From Osmia lignaria lignaria (lineage: Eukaryota > Arthropoda > Insecta > Hymenoptera > Megachilidae), in contig NW_027478172.1 in the NCBI RefSeq assembly GCF_051020975.1, forward strand, positions 124,001 through 188,000: a stretch of DNA of 64,000 bases, in the 5' to 3' direction. The position numbers were made by a program, and so were the translations under genes. Under the pieces are notes generated by a model. The model was not told the origin of the DNA. It saw only the letters and a list, made by a program, of their open reading frames with translations, and searched no databases. Positions 35,097 to 47,620 of this stretch are shown here, piece after piece. How positions within the stretch are numbered: position 1 is the first letter of the stretch; each line of letters begins with the position of its first letter.

Positions 35097-38000
35097 TTTT
35101 TTGATCAGATGCGTAGTTCTCGAGATATATCAAGATATTTAAAAGTTCCGAAGCCGCACCAACATAATAGAGATACAGAAACACCGTGGCCCCTTTCTTT
35201 GAGATAACTCTGCTCTATTGCGAGCTGTAAATGCCACTTCCAGCTTAGCTGTGCAGAAGAAGAACAACAAGAAGAAGAAATATCTCGAAATATGTCCGTC
35301 AGGCCCCTTCCCCTGAGATAAATCTGCAAATATCTCGGAAAGGAAGCGAGCTATGGCAAAATGTTAAGAGACCTTTTTTGTAGAGAATTAAGTTTCCTAC
35401 TTTTTATGTTCTATGATATTTTTTGATCAGATGCGTAGTTCTCGAGATATATCAAGATATTTAAAAGTTCCGAAGCCGCACCAACATAATAGAGATACAG
35501 AAACACCGTGGCCCCTTTCTTTGAGATAACTCTGCACTAGTGCGAGCCGCAAATGCTACTTCCAGCTTAGCTGTGCAGAAGAAGCACAACAAGAAGAAAT
35601 ATCTCGAAATATGTCCGTCAGGCCCCTTCCCTTGAGATAAATCTGCAAATATCTCGGAAACGAAGCCAGCTATGGCAAAATGTTAAGAGACCTTTTTTGT
35701 AGAGAATTAAGTTTCCTACTTTTTATGTTCTATGATATTTTTTGATCAGATGCGTAGTTCTCGAGATATATCAAGATATTTAAAAGTTCCGAAGCCGCAC
35801 CAACATAATAGAGATACAGAAACACCGTGGCCCCTTTCTTTGAGATAACTCTGCACTATTGCGAGCTGCAAATGCCATTTCCAGCTTAGCTGTGCAGAAG
35901 AAGAACAACAAGAAGAAGAAATATCTCGAAATATGTCCGTCAGGCCCCTTCCCTTGAGATAAATCTGCAAATATCTCGGAAACGAAACGAGCTATGGCAA
36001 AATGTTAAGAGACCTTTTTTGTAGAGAATTAAGTTTCCTACTTTTTATGTTCTATGATATTTTTTGATCAGATGCGTAGTTCTCGCGATATATCAAGATA
36101 TTTAAAAGTTCCGAAACCGCACCAACATAATAGAGATACGGAAACACCGTGGCCCCTTTCTGTGAGATAACTCTGCACTATTGCGAGCTGCAAATGCCAC
36201 TTCCAGCTTAGCTGTGCAGAAGAAGCACAACAAGAACAAGAAATATCTCGAAATATGTCCGTCAGTCCCTTTCCCTTGAGCTAAATCTGCAAATATCTCG
36301 GAAACGATGCGAGCTATGGCAAAATGTTAAGAGACCTTTTTTGTAGAGAATTAAGTTTCCTACTTTTTATGTTCTATGATATTTTTTGATCAGATGCGTA
36401 GTTCTCGAGATATATCAAGATATTTAAAAGTTCCGAAGCCGCACCAACATAATAGAGATACAGAAACACCGTGGCCCCTTTCTTTGAGATAACTCTGCAC
36501 TAGTGCGAGCCGCAAATGCTACTTCCAGCTTAGCTGTGCAGAAGAAGCACAACAAGAAGAAATATCTCGAAATATGTCCGTCAGGCCCCTTCCCTTGAGA
36601 TAAATCTGCAAATATCTCGGAAACGAAGCCAGCTATGGCAAAATGTTAAGAGACCTTTTTTGTAGAGAATTAAGTTTCCTACTTTTTATGTTCTATGATA
36701 TTTTTTGATCAGATGCGTAGTTCTCGAGATATATCAAGATATTTAAAAGTTCCGAAGCCGCACCAACATAATAGAGATACAGAAACACCGTGGCCCCTTT
36801 CTTTGAGATAACTCTGCACTATTGCGAGCTGCAAATGCCACTTCCAGCTTAGCTGTGCAGAAGAAGAACAACAAGAAGAAGAAATATCTCGAAATATGTC
36901 CGTCAGGCCCCTTCCCTTGAGCTAAATCTGCAAATATCTCGGAAACGATGCGAGCTATGGCAAAATATTAAGAGATCTTTTTTGTAGGAAATTAAGTTTC
37001 CTACTATTTATGTTCTATGATATTTTTTGATCAGATGCGTAGTTCTCGAGATATATCAAGATAATTAAAAGTTCCGAAGCCGCACCAACATAATAGAGAT
37101 ACAGAAACAACGTGGCCCCTTTCTGCGAGATAACTCTGCACTAGTGCGAGCCGCAAATGCCACTTCCAGCTTAGCTGTGCAGAAGAAGAACAACAACAAG
37201 AAGAAATATCTCGAAATATGTCCGTCAGGCCCCTTCCCTTGAGATAAATCTGCAAATATCTCGGAAACGAAGCGAGGTATGGCAAAATGTTAAGAGACCT
37301 TTTGTGTAGAGAATTAAGTTTCCTACTTTTTATGTTCTATGATATTTTTTGATCAGATGCGTAGTTCTGGAGATATATCAAGATAATTAAAAGTTCCGAA
37401 GCCGCACCAACATAATAGAGATACAGAAACAACGTGGCCCCTTTCTGCGAGATAACTCTGCACTAGTGCGAGCCGCAAATGCCACTTCCAGCTTAGCTGT
37501 GCAGAAGAAGAACAACAAGAAGAAGAAATATCTCGAAATATGTCCGTCAGGCCCCTTCCCTTGAGATAAATCTGCAAATATCTCGGAAACGAAGCCAGCT
37601 ATGGCAAAATGTTAAGAGACCTTTTTTGTAGAGAATTAAGTTTCCTACTTTTTATGTTCTATGATATTTTTTGATCAGATGCGTAGTTCTCGAGATATAT
37701 CAAGATATTTAAAAGTTCCGAAGCCGCACCAACATAATAGAGATACAGAAACACCGTGGCCCCTTTCTTTGAGATAACTCTGCTCTATTGCGAGCTGTAA
37801 ATGCCACTTCCAGCTTAGCTGTGCAGAAGAAGAACAACAAGAAGAAGAAATATCTCGAAATATGTCCGTCAGGCCCCTTCCCTTGAGCTAAATCTGCAAA
37901 TATCTCGGAAACGATGCGAGCTATGGCAAAATATTAAGAGATCTTTTTTGTAGGAAATTAAGTTTCCTACTATTTATGTTCTATGATATTTTTTGATCAG

Positions 38001-39595
38001 ATGCGTAGTTCTCGAGATATATCAAGATAATTAAAAGTTCCGAAGCCGCACCAACATAATAGAGATACAGAAACAACGTGGCCCCTTTCTGCGAGATAAC
38101 TCTGCACTAGTGCGAGCCGCAAATGCCACTTCCAGCTTAGCTGTGCAGAAGAAGAACAACAACAAGAAGAAATATCTCGAAATATGTCCGTCAGGCCCCT
38201 TCCCTTGAGATAAATCTGCAAATATCTCGGAAACGAAGCGAGGTATGGCAAAATGTTAAGAGACCTTTTGTGTAGAGAATTAAGTTTCCTACTTTTTATG
38301 TTCTATGATATTTTTTGATCAGATGCGTAGTTCTGGAGATATATCAAGATACTTAAAAGTTCCGAAGCCGCACCAACATAATAGAGATACAGAAACACCG
38401 TAGCCCCTTTCTTTGAGATAACTCTGCACTAGTGCGAGCCGCAAATGCCACTTCCAGCTTAGCTGTGCAGAAGAAGAACAACAAGAAGAAATATCTCGAA
38501 ATATGTCCGTCAGGCCCCTTCCCTTGAGATAAATCTGCAAATATCTCGGAAACGAAGCGAGCTATGGCAAAATGTTAAGAGACCCTTTTTGTAGAGAATT
38601 AAATTTCCTACTTTTTATGTTCTACGATATTTTTTGGTCAGATGCGTAGTTCTCGAGATATATCAAGATATCTAAAAGTTCCGAAGCCGCTCCAACATAA
38701 TAGAGATACAGAAACACCGTGGCCCCTTTCTTTGAGATAACTCTGCACTATCGCGACCTGCAAATGCCACTTCCAGCTTAGCTGTGCAGAGGAAGAACAA
38801 CAAGAAGAAGAAATATCTCGAAATATGTCCGTCAGGCCCCTTCCCTTGAGATAAATCTGCAAATATCTCGGAAACGAAGCGAGCTATGGCAAAATGTTAA
38901 GAGACCTTTTTTGTAGAGAATTAAGTTTCCTACTTTTTATCTTGTATGATATTTTTTGATCAGACGCGTAGTTCTCGACATATATCAAGATATTTAAAAG
39001 TTCCGAAGCCGCACCAACATAATAGAGATACAGAAACACCGTGGCCCCTTTCTTTGAGATAACTCTGCACTATTGCGAGCTGCGAATGCCAATTCCAGCT
39101 TAGCTGTGCAGAAGAAGAACAACAAGAAGAAGAAATATCTCGAAATATGTCCGTCAGGCCCCTTCCCTTGAGATAAATCTGCAAATATCTCGGAAACGAA
39201 GCTAGCTATGGCAAAATGTTAAGAGACCTTATTTGTAGAGAATTATGTTTCCTACTTTTTATATTCTATGATATTTTCTGATCAGATGCGTAGTTCTCGA
39301 GATATATCGAGATATTTAAAAGTTCCGAAGCCGCACCAACATAATAGAGATACAGAAACACCGTGGCTCCTTTCTTTGAGATAACTCTGCACTATTGCGA
39401 GCTGGGAAAGCCACTTTCAGTTTAGCTGTGCAGAAGAAGAACAACAAGAAGAACAAATATCTCGAAATATGTCCGTTAGGCCCCTTCCCTTGAGATAAAT
39501 CTGCAAATATCTCGGAAACGAAGCGAGCTATGGCAAAATGTTAAGAGACCTTTTTTGTAGAGAATTAAGTTCCCTACTTTTTATGTTGTATGATA
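35097..39595. repeat. 14-unit HOR, copy 2 (4,499 bp)
   Basis: Matches 30598-35096 marker for marker with the same three triplet losses. I noticed only one substitution: A at 33582 (GTGACCCC) against G at 38081 (GTGGCCCC). Homology ends by the unit at 39570, which has CAACGTGGCCCC and CTGCACTATTGCG where the register would predict CACCGTGG and CTGCTCTATTGCG. This is the most similar large pair I found and probably the most recent large duplication, unless it is an assembly duplication. Confidence 0.9.
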
Positions 39596-42500
39596 TTTTT
39601 TGATCAGATGCGTAGTTCTCGAGATATATCAAGATATTTAAAAGTTCCGAAGCCGCACCAACATAATAGAGATACAGAAACAACGTGGCCCCTTTCTTTG
39701 AGATAACTCTGCACTATTGCGAGCTGTAAATGCCACTTCCAGCTTAGCTGTGCAGAAGAAGAACAACAAGAAGAAGAAAAATCTCGAAATATGTCCGTCC
39801 GGCCCCTTCCCTTGAGATATATCTGCAAATATCTCGGAAAAGAAGCGAGCTATGGCAAAATGTTAAGAGACCTTTTTTGTAGAGAATTATGTTTCCTACA
39901 ATTTATGATCTATGATATTTTTTGATCAGAAGCGTAGTTTTCGAGATATATCGAGATATTTAAAAGTTCCGAAGCCGCACCAACATAATAGAGATACAGA
40001 AACACCGTGACCCCTTACTTTGAGATAACTCTGCACTATTGCGAGCCGCAAATGCCACTTCCAGCTTAACTGTGCAGAAGAAGAACAACAAGAAGAAGAA
40101 ATATCTCGAAATATGTCCGTCAGGCCCCTTCCCTTGAGATAAATCTGCAAATATCTCGGAAACGAAGCGAGCTATGGCAAAATGTTTAGAGACCTTTCTT
40201 GTAGAGAATTAAGTTTCCTACTTTTTATGTAGTACGATATTTTTTGATCAGATGCGTAGTTCTCGAGATATATCAAGATATTTAAAAGTTCCGAAGCCGC
40301 ACCAACATAATAGAGATAGGGAAACACCGTGGCCCCTTTCTTTGAGATAACTCTGCACTATTGCGAGCTGTAAATGCCACTTCCAGCTTAGCTGTGCAGA
40401 AGAAGAACAACAAGAAGAAGAAATATCTCGAAATATGTCCGTCAGGCCCCTTCCCTTGAGATAAATCTGCAAATATCTCGGAAACGAAGCGAGCTATGGC
40501 AAAATGTTAAGAGACGTTTTTTGTAGAGAATTATGTTTCCTACAATTTATGTTCTATGATATTTTTTGATCAGAAGCGTAGTTTTCGAGATATATCGAGA
40601 TATTTAAAAGTTCCGAACCCGCACCAACATAATAGAGATACAGAAACACCGTGGCCCCTTTCTTTGAGATAACTCTGCACTAGTGCGAGCCGCAAATGCC
40701 ACTTCCAGCTTAGCTGTGCAGAAGAAGAACAACAAGAAGAAGAAATATCTCGAAATATGTCCGTCAGGCCCCTTCCCTTGAGATAAATCTGCAAATATCT
40801 CGGAAACGAAGCGAGCTATGGCAAAATGTTAAGAGACCTTTTTTGTAGAGAATTAAGTTTCCTACTTTTTATCTTGTATGATATTTTTTGATCAGACGCG
40901 TAGTTCTCGACATATATCAAGATATTTAAAAGTTCCGAAGCCGCACCAACATAATAGAGATACAGAAACACCGTGGCCCCTTTCTTTGAGATAACTCTGC
41001 ACTATTGCGAGCTGCAAATGCCACTTCCAGCTTAGCTGTGCAGAAGAAGAACAACAAGAAGAAGAAATATCTCGAAATATGTCCGTCAGGACCCTTCCCT
41101 TGAGATAAATTTGCAAATATCTCGGAAACGAAGCGAGCTATGGCAAAACGTTAAAAAACCTTTTTTGTAGAGAATTATGTTTCCTACAATTTATGTTCTA
41201 TGATATTTTTTGATCAGAAGCGTAGTTTTCGAGATATATCGAGATATTTAAAAGTTCCGATGCCGCACCAACATAATAGAGATACAGAAACACCGTGGCT
41301 CCTTTCTTTGAGATAACTCTACACTATTGCGAGCCGCAAATGCCACTTCGAGCTTAGCTGTGCAGAAGAAGAACAACAAGAAGAAGAAATATCTCGAAAT
41401 ATGTCCGTCAGGCCCCTTCCCCTGCGATAAATCTGCAAATATCTCGGAAACGAAGCGAGCTATGGCAAAATGTTAAGAGACCTTTTTTGTAGACAATTAA
41501 GTTTCCTACTTTTTATGTTCTATGATATTTTTTGATCAGAGGCGTAGTTCTCGAGATATATCAAGATATTTAAAAGTTCCGAAGCCGCACCAACAAAATA
41601 GAGATAGAGAAACACCGTGGCCCCTTTCTTTGAGATAACTCTGCGCTATTGCGAGCTGTAAATGCCACTTCCAGCTTAGCTGTGCAGAAGAAGAACAACA
41701 AGAAGAAGAAATATCTCGAAATATGTCCGTCAGGCCCCTTCCCTTGAGATAAATCTGCAAATATCTCGGAAACGAAGCGAGCTATGGCAAAATGTTAAGA
41801 GACCTTTTTTGTAGAGAATTAAGTTTCCCACTTTTTATGTTCTATGATATTTTTGGATCAGATGCGTAGTTCTCGAGATATATCAAGATATTTGAAAGTT
41901 ACGAAGCCGCAGCAACATAATAGAGATACAGAAACACCGTGGCCCCTTTCTTTGAGATAACTCTGCACTACTGCGAGCTGCAAATGCCACTTCCAGCTTA
42001 GCTGTGCAGAAGAAGAACAACAAGAAGAAGAAATATCTCGAAATATGTCCGTCAGGCCCCTTCCCTTGAGATAAATCTGCAAATATCTCGGAAACGAAGA
42101 GAGCTATGGCAAAATGTTAAGAGACCTTTTTTGTAGAGAACTAGGTTTCCTACTTTTTATGTACTATGATATTTTTTGATCAGATGCGTAGTTCTCGAGA
42201 TATATCAAGATATTTAAAAGTTCCGAAGCCGCACCAACATAATAGAGATACAGAAACACCGTGGCCCCTTTCTTTGAGATAACTCTGCACTATTGCGAGC
42301 TGCAACTGCCACTTCCAGCTTAGCTGTGCAGAAGAAGAACAACAAGAAGAAGAAATATCTCGAAATATGTCCGTCAGGCCCCTTCCCTTGAGATATATCT
42401 GCAAATATCTCGGAAACGAAGCGAGCTATGGCAAAATGTTAAGATACCTCTTTTGTAGAGAATTATGTTTCCTACAATTTATGTTCTATGATATTTTTTT

Positions 42501-43111
42501 ATCAGAAGCGTAGTTTTCGAGATATATCGAGATATTTAAAAGTTCCGAAGCCGCACCAACATAATAGAGATACAGACACACCGTGGCCCCTTTCTTTGAG
42601 ATAACTCTGCACTATTGCGAGCTGCAAATGCCACTTCCAGCTTAGCTGTGCAGAAGAAGAACAACAAGAAGAAGAAATATCTCGAAATATGTCCGTCAGG
42701 CCCCTTCCCTTTAGATAAATCTGCAAATATCTCGGAAACGAAGAGAGCTATGGCAAAATGTTAAGAGACCGTTTTTGTAGAGAATTATGTTTCCTACTTT
42801 TTATGTTCTATGATATTTTTTGATCAGATGCGTAGTTCTCGAGATATATCAAGATATTTAAAAGTTCCGAAGCCGCACCAACATAATAGAGATACAGAAA
42901 CACCGTGGCCCCTTTCTTTGAGATAACTCTGCACTATTGCGAGCTGTAAATGCCACTTCCAGCTTAGCTGTGCAGAAGAAGAACAACAAGAAGAAGAAAT
43001 ATCGCGAAATATGTCCGTCAGGCCCCTTCCCTTGAGATAAATCTGCAAATATCTCGGAAACGAAGAGAGCTATGGCAAAATGTTAAGAGACCTTTTTTGT
43101 AGAGAACTAAG
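39596..43111. repeat. Mixed A- and B-type units
   Basis: Eleven units of about 322 bp with private changes, for example GAAGAAAAATCTCG and CGTCCGGCCCC near 39775-39800, GTGACCCCTTACTTTG near 40010, GTCAGGACCC near 41090, CGTTAAAAAACC near 41150, AAGTTACGAAGCCGCAGC near 41897, and TTTTTTTATCAG near 42495, which removes the TGATCA site. The unit at 40858 shares GACGCGTAGTTCTCGACAT with the 14-unit HOR. No long register is evident. Confidence 0.7.
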
Positions 43112-44399
43112 TTTCCTACTTTTTATGTTCTATGATATTTTTTGATCAGAAGCGTAGTTTTCGAGATATATCGAGATATTTAAAAGTTCCGAAGCCGCAC
43201 CAACATAATAGAGATACAGAAACACCGTGGCCCCTTTCTTTGAGATAACTCTGCACTATTGCGAGCTGCAAATGCCACTTCCAGCTTAGCTGTGCAGAAG
43301 AAGAACAACAAGAAGAAGAAATATCTCGAAATATGTCCGTCAGGCCCGTTCCTTTGAGCTGAATCTGCAAATATCTCGGAAACGAAGCGAGCTATGGCAA
43401 AATGTTAAGAGACATTTTTTGTAGAAAATTCTGTTTCCTACAATTTATGTTCTATGATATTTTTTGATCAGAAGCGTAGTTTTCGAGATATATCGAGATA
43501 TTTAAAAGTTCCGAAGCCGCACCAACATAATAGAGATACAGAAACACCGTGGCCCCTTTCTTTGAGATAACTCTGCACTCGTGCGAGCCGCAAATGCCAC
43601 TTCCAGCTTAGCTGTGCAGAAGAAGAACAACAAGAAGAAGAAATATCTCGAAATATGTCTGTCAGGCCCCTTCCCTTGAGATAAATCTGCAAATATCTCG
43701 GAAACGAAGCGAGCTATGGCAAAATGTTCAGAGACCTTTTTTGTAGAGAATTAAGTTTCCTACTTTTTATATTCTATGATATTTTTCGATCAGGTGCGTA
43801 GTTCTCGAGATATATCAAGATATTTAAAAGTTCCGAAGCCGCACCAACATAATAGAGATACAGAAACACCGTGGCCCCTTTCTTTGAGATAACTCTGCAC
43901 TATTGCGAGCTGCAAATGCCACTTCCAGCTTAGCTGTGCAGAAGAAGAACAACAAGAAGAAGAAATATCTCGAAATATGTCCGTCAGGCCCCTTCCCTTG
44001 AGATAAATCTGCAAATATCTCGGAAACGAAGAGAGCTATGGCAAAATGTTAAGAGACCGTTTTTGTAGAGAATTAAGTTTCCTACTTTTTATGTTCTATG
44101 ATATTTTTTGATCAGATGCGTAGTTCTCGAGATATATCAAGATATTTAAAAGTTCCGAAGCCGCACCAACATAATAGAGATACAGAAACACCGTGGCCCC
44201 TTTCTTTGAGATAACTCTGCACTATTGCGAGCTGTAAATGCCACTTCCAGCTTAGCTGTGCAGAAGAAGAACAACAAGAAGAAGAAATATCTCGAAATAT
44301 GTCCGTCAGGCCCCTTCCCTTGAGATATATCTGCAAATATCTCGGAAACGAAGCGAGCTATGGCAAAATGTTAAGAGACCTTTTTTGTAGAGAATTATG
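43112..44399. repeat. Four-unit HOR, copy 1 (1,288 bp)
   Basis: Four units: one with GTCAGGCCCGTTCC and GAGCTGAATCTGC; one starting from an AAAATTCTGTTTCC junction (about 43426); one with TTTTTCGATCAGGTGCG (about 43776); and an A-type unit with CTGTAAATGCC and TGAGATATATC. The first three recur 1,288 bases later. The first unit is itself a hybrid, with an A-type start (TTTCCTACTTTTTATG) followed by B-type CAGAAGCGTAGTTTTCG. Confidence 0.8.
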
Positions 44400-45687
44400 T
44401 TTCCTACAATTTATGTTCTATGATATTTTTTGATCAGAAGCGTAGTTTTCAAGATATATCGAGATATTTAAAAGTTCCGAAGCCGCACCAACATAATAGA
44501 GATACAGAAACACCGTGGCCCCTTTCTTTGAGATAACTCTGCACTATTGCGAGCTGCAAATGCCACTTCCAGCTTAGCTGTGCAGAAGAAGAACAACAAG
44601 AAGAAGAAATATCTCGAAATATGTCCGTCAGGCCCGTTCCTTTGAGCTGAATCTGCAAATATCTCGGAAACGAAGCGAGCTATGGCAAAATGTTAAGAGA
44701 CGTTTTTTGTAGAAAATTCTGTTTCCTACAATTTACGTTCTATGGTATTTTTTGATCAGAAGCGTAGTTTTCGAGATATATCGAGATATTTAAAAGTTCC
44801 GAAGCCGCAACAACATAATAGAGATACAGAAACACCGTGGCCCCTTTCTTTGAGATAACTCTGCACTAGTGCGAGCCGCAAATGCCACTTCCAGCTTAGC
44901 TGTGCAGAAGAAGAACAACAAGAAGAAGAAATATCTCGAAATATGTCCGTCAGGCCCCTTCCCTTGAGATAAATCTCCAAATATCTCGGAAACGAAGCGA
45001 GCTATGGCAAAATGTTAAGAGACCTTTTTTGTAGAGAATTAAGTTCCCTACTTTTTATGTTCTATGATATTTTTCGATCAGGTGCGTAGTTCTCGAGATA
45101 TATCAAGATATTTAAAAGTTCCGAAGCCGCACCAACATAATAGAGATACAGACACACCGTGGACCCTTTCTTTGAGATAACTCTGCACTATTGCGAGCTG
45201 CAAATGCCACTTCCAGCTTAGCTGTGCAGAAGAAGAACAACAAGAAGAAGAAATATCTCGAAATATGTCCGTCAGGCCCCTTCCCTTGAGATATATCTGC
45301 AAATATCTCGGAAACGAAGCGAGCTATGGCAAAATGTTAAGATACCTTTTTTGTAGAGAATTATGTTTCCTACAATTTATGTTCTATGATATTTTTTGAT
45401 CAGAAGCGTAGTTTTCGAGATATATCGAGATATTTAAAAGTTCCGAAGCCGCACCAACATATTAGAGATACAGAAACACCGTGGCCCCTTTCTTTGAGAT
45501 AACTCTGCACTAGTGCGAGCCGCAAATGCCACTTCCAGCTTAGCTGTGCAGAAGAAGAACAACAAGAACAAGAAATATCTCGAAATATGTCTGTCAGGCC
45601 CCTTCCCTTGAGATAAATCTGCAAATATCTCGGAAACGAAGCGAGCTATGGAAAAATGTTCAGAGACCTTTTTTGTAGAGAATTAAG
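44400..45687. repeat. Four-unit HOR, copy 2 (1,288 bp)
   Basis: The first three units repeat the markers of 43112-44077, including AAAATTCTGTTTCC and TTTTTCGATCAGGTGCG. Private changes include TTTCAAGATATATC (about 44450), GAAGCCGCAACAAC (about 44805) and ATCTCCAAATATC (about 44974). The fourth unit is B-type with CACTAGTGCGAGCCGC and AAGAACAAG, unlike the fourth unit of copy 1. Confidence 0.75.
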
Positions 45688-46653
45688 TTTCCTACTTTTT
45701 ATGTTCTATGATATTTTTCGATCAGATGCGTAGTTCTCGAGATATATCAAGATATTTAAAAGTTCCGAAGCCGCACCAACATAATAGACATACAGAAACA
45801 CCGTGGCCCCTCTCTTTGAGATAACTCTGCACTATTGCGAGCTGCAAATGCCACTTCCAGCTTAGCTGTGCAGAAGAATAACAACAAGAAGGAGAAATAT
45901 CTCGAAATATGTCCGTCAGGCCCCTTCCCTTGAGATATATCTGCAAATATCTCGGAAACGAAGCGAGCTATGGCAAAATGTTAAGATACCTTTTTTGTAG
46001 AGAATTATGTTTCCTACAATTTATGTTCTATGATATTTTTTTATCGGAAGCGTAGTTTTCGAGATATATCGAGATATTTAAAAGTTCCGAAGCCGCACCA
46101 ACATAATAGAGATACAGAAACACCGTGGCCAATTTCTTTGAGATAACTCTGCACTATTGCGAGCTGCAAATGCCACTTCCAGCTTAGCTGTGCAGAAGAA
46201 GAACAACAAGAAGAAGAAATATCTCGAAATATGTCCGTCAGGCCCCTTCCCTTGAGATAAATCTCCAAATATCTCGGAAACGAAGCGAGCTATGGCAAAA
46301 TGTTAAGAGACCTTTTTTGTAGAGAATTAAGTTTCCTACTTTTTATGTTCTATGATATTTTTCGATCAGGTGCGTAGTTCTCGAGATATATCAAGATATT
46401 TAAAAGTTCCGAAGCAGCACCAACATAATAGAGATACAGAAACACCGTGGCCCCTTTCTTTGAGATAACTCTGCACTATTGCGAGCTGGAAATGCCACTT
46501 CCAGCTTAGCTGTGCAGAAGAAGCACAACAAGAACAAGAAATATCTCGGATTAAGTCCGTCAGGCCCCTTCCCTTGAGCTAAATCTGCAAATATCTCGGA
46601 AACAATGCGAGCTATGGCAAAATATTAAGAGACCTTTTTTGTTGGAAATTAAG
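45688..46653. repeat. Three mixed units before the large HOR
   Basis: Three diverged units with AATAACAACAAGAAGG (about 45880), TTTTTTTATCGGAAGCG (about 46035) and GTGGCCAATTTC (about 46128). The third (from 46332) has TTTTTCGATCAGGTGCG at its start and GGATTAAGTCCG with GTTGGAAATTAAG at its end. That makes it a hybrid between the 43-45 kb type and the subfamily that fills the rest of the window. Confidence 0.7.
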
Positions 46654-47285
46654 TTTCCTACTATTTATGTTCTATGATATTTTTTGATCAGATGCGTAGT
46701 TCTCGAGATATATCAAGATATTTAAAAGTTCTGAGGCCGCACCAACATAATAGAGATACAGAAACACCGTGGCCCCTTTCTTTGAGATAACTCTGCACTA
46801 TTGCGAGCTGCAAATGCCACTTCCAGCTTAGCTGTGCAGAAGAAGAACAACAAGAAGAAGAAGTATCTCGAAATATGTCCGTCAGGCCCCTTCCCTTGAG
46901 ATATATCTGCAAATATCTCGGAAACGAAGCGAGCTATGGCAAAATGTTAAGAGACCTTTTTTGTAGAGAATTAAGTTTCCTACTTTTTATGTTCTATGAT
47001 ATTTTTTGATCAGATGCGTAGCTCTCGAGATATATCAAGATATTTAAAAGTTCCGTAGCCGCACCAACATAATAGAGATACAGAAACACCGTGGCCCCTT
47101 TCTTTGAGATAACTCTGCACTATTGCGAGCTGCAAATAGCCAGTTCCAGCTTAGCTGTGCAGAAGAAGCACAACAAGAACAAGAAATATCTCGGATTAAG
47201 TGCGTCAGGCCCCTTCCCTTGAGCTAAATCTGCAAATATCTCGGAAACAATGCGAGCTATGGCAAAATATTAAGAGATCTTTTTT

Positions 47286-47306
47286 GTAGGAAATTAAGTT
47301 TCCTAC
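47286..47306. other. Short perfect hairpin at a unit junction (8-bp stem, 5-nt loop)
   Basis: GTAGGAAA (47286-47293), loop TTAAG, TTTCCTAC (47299-47306) form a perfect inverted repeat. The common junction has GTAGAGAA instead and would pair with two mismatches. The perfect form recurs at 47608-47628 and at the second-to-first junction of every 644-bp dimer. It also occurs at 29274-29294 and in the 32.4-38 kb HORs. It is not followed by a T-run specific to it, so I do not call it a terminator. Confidence 0.8.
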
Positions 47307-47620
47307 TATTTATGTTCTACGATATTTTTTGATCAGATGCGTAGTTCTCGAGATATATCAAGAAATTTAAAAGTTCCGAAGCCGCACCAACATAATAGAG
47401 ATACGGAAACACCGTGGCCCCTTTCTGTGAGATAACTCTGCACTATTGCCGGCTGCAAATGCCAGTTCGAGCTTAGCTGTGCAGAAGAAGCACAAAAAGA
47501 ACAAGAAATATCTCGGATTAAGTCCGTCAGGCCCCTTCCCTTGAGATAAATCTGCAAATATCTCGGAAACGATGCGAGATATGGCAAAATATTAAGAGAT
47601 CCTTTTTGTAGGAAATTAAG

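Noticed and set aside
47286..47306. Rho-independent terminator
   Set aside because: The stem is A+T-rich with 8 bp and is not followed by a T-run; the six-T tract lies upstream. There is no gene to terminate.
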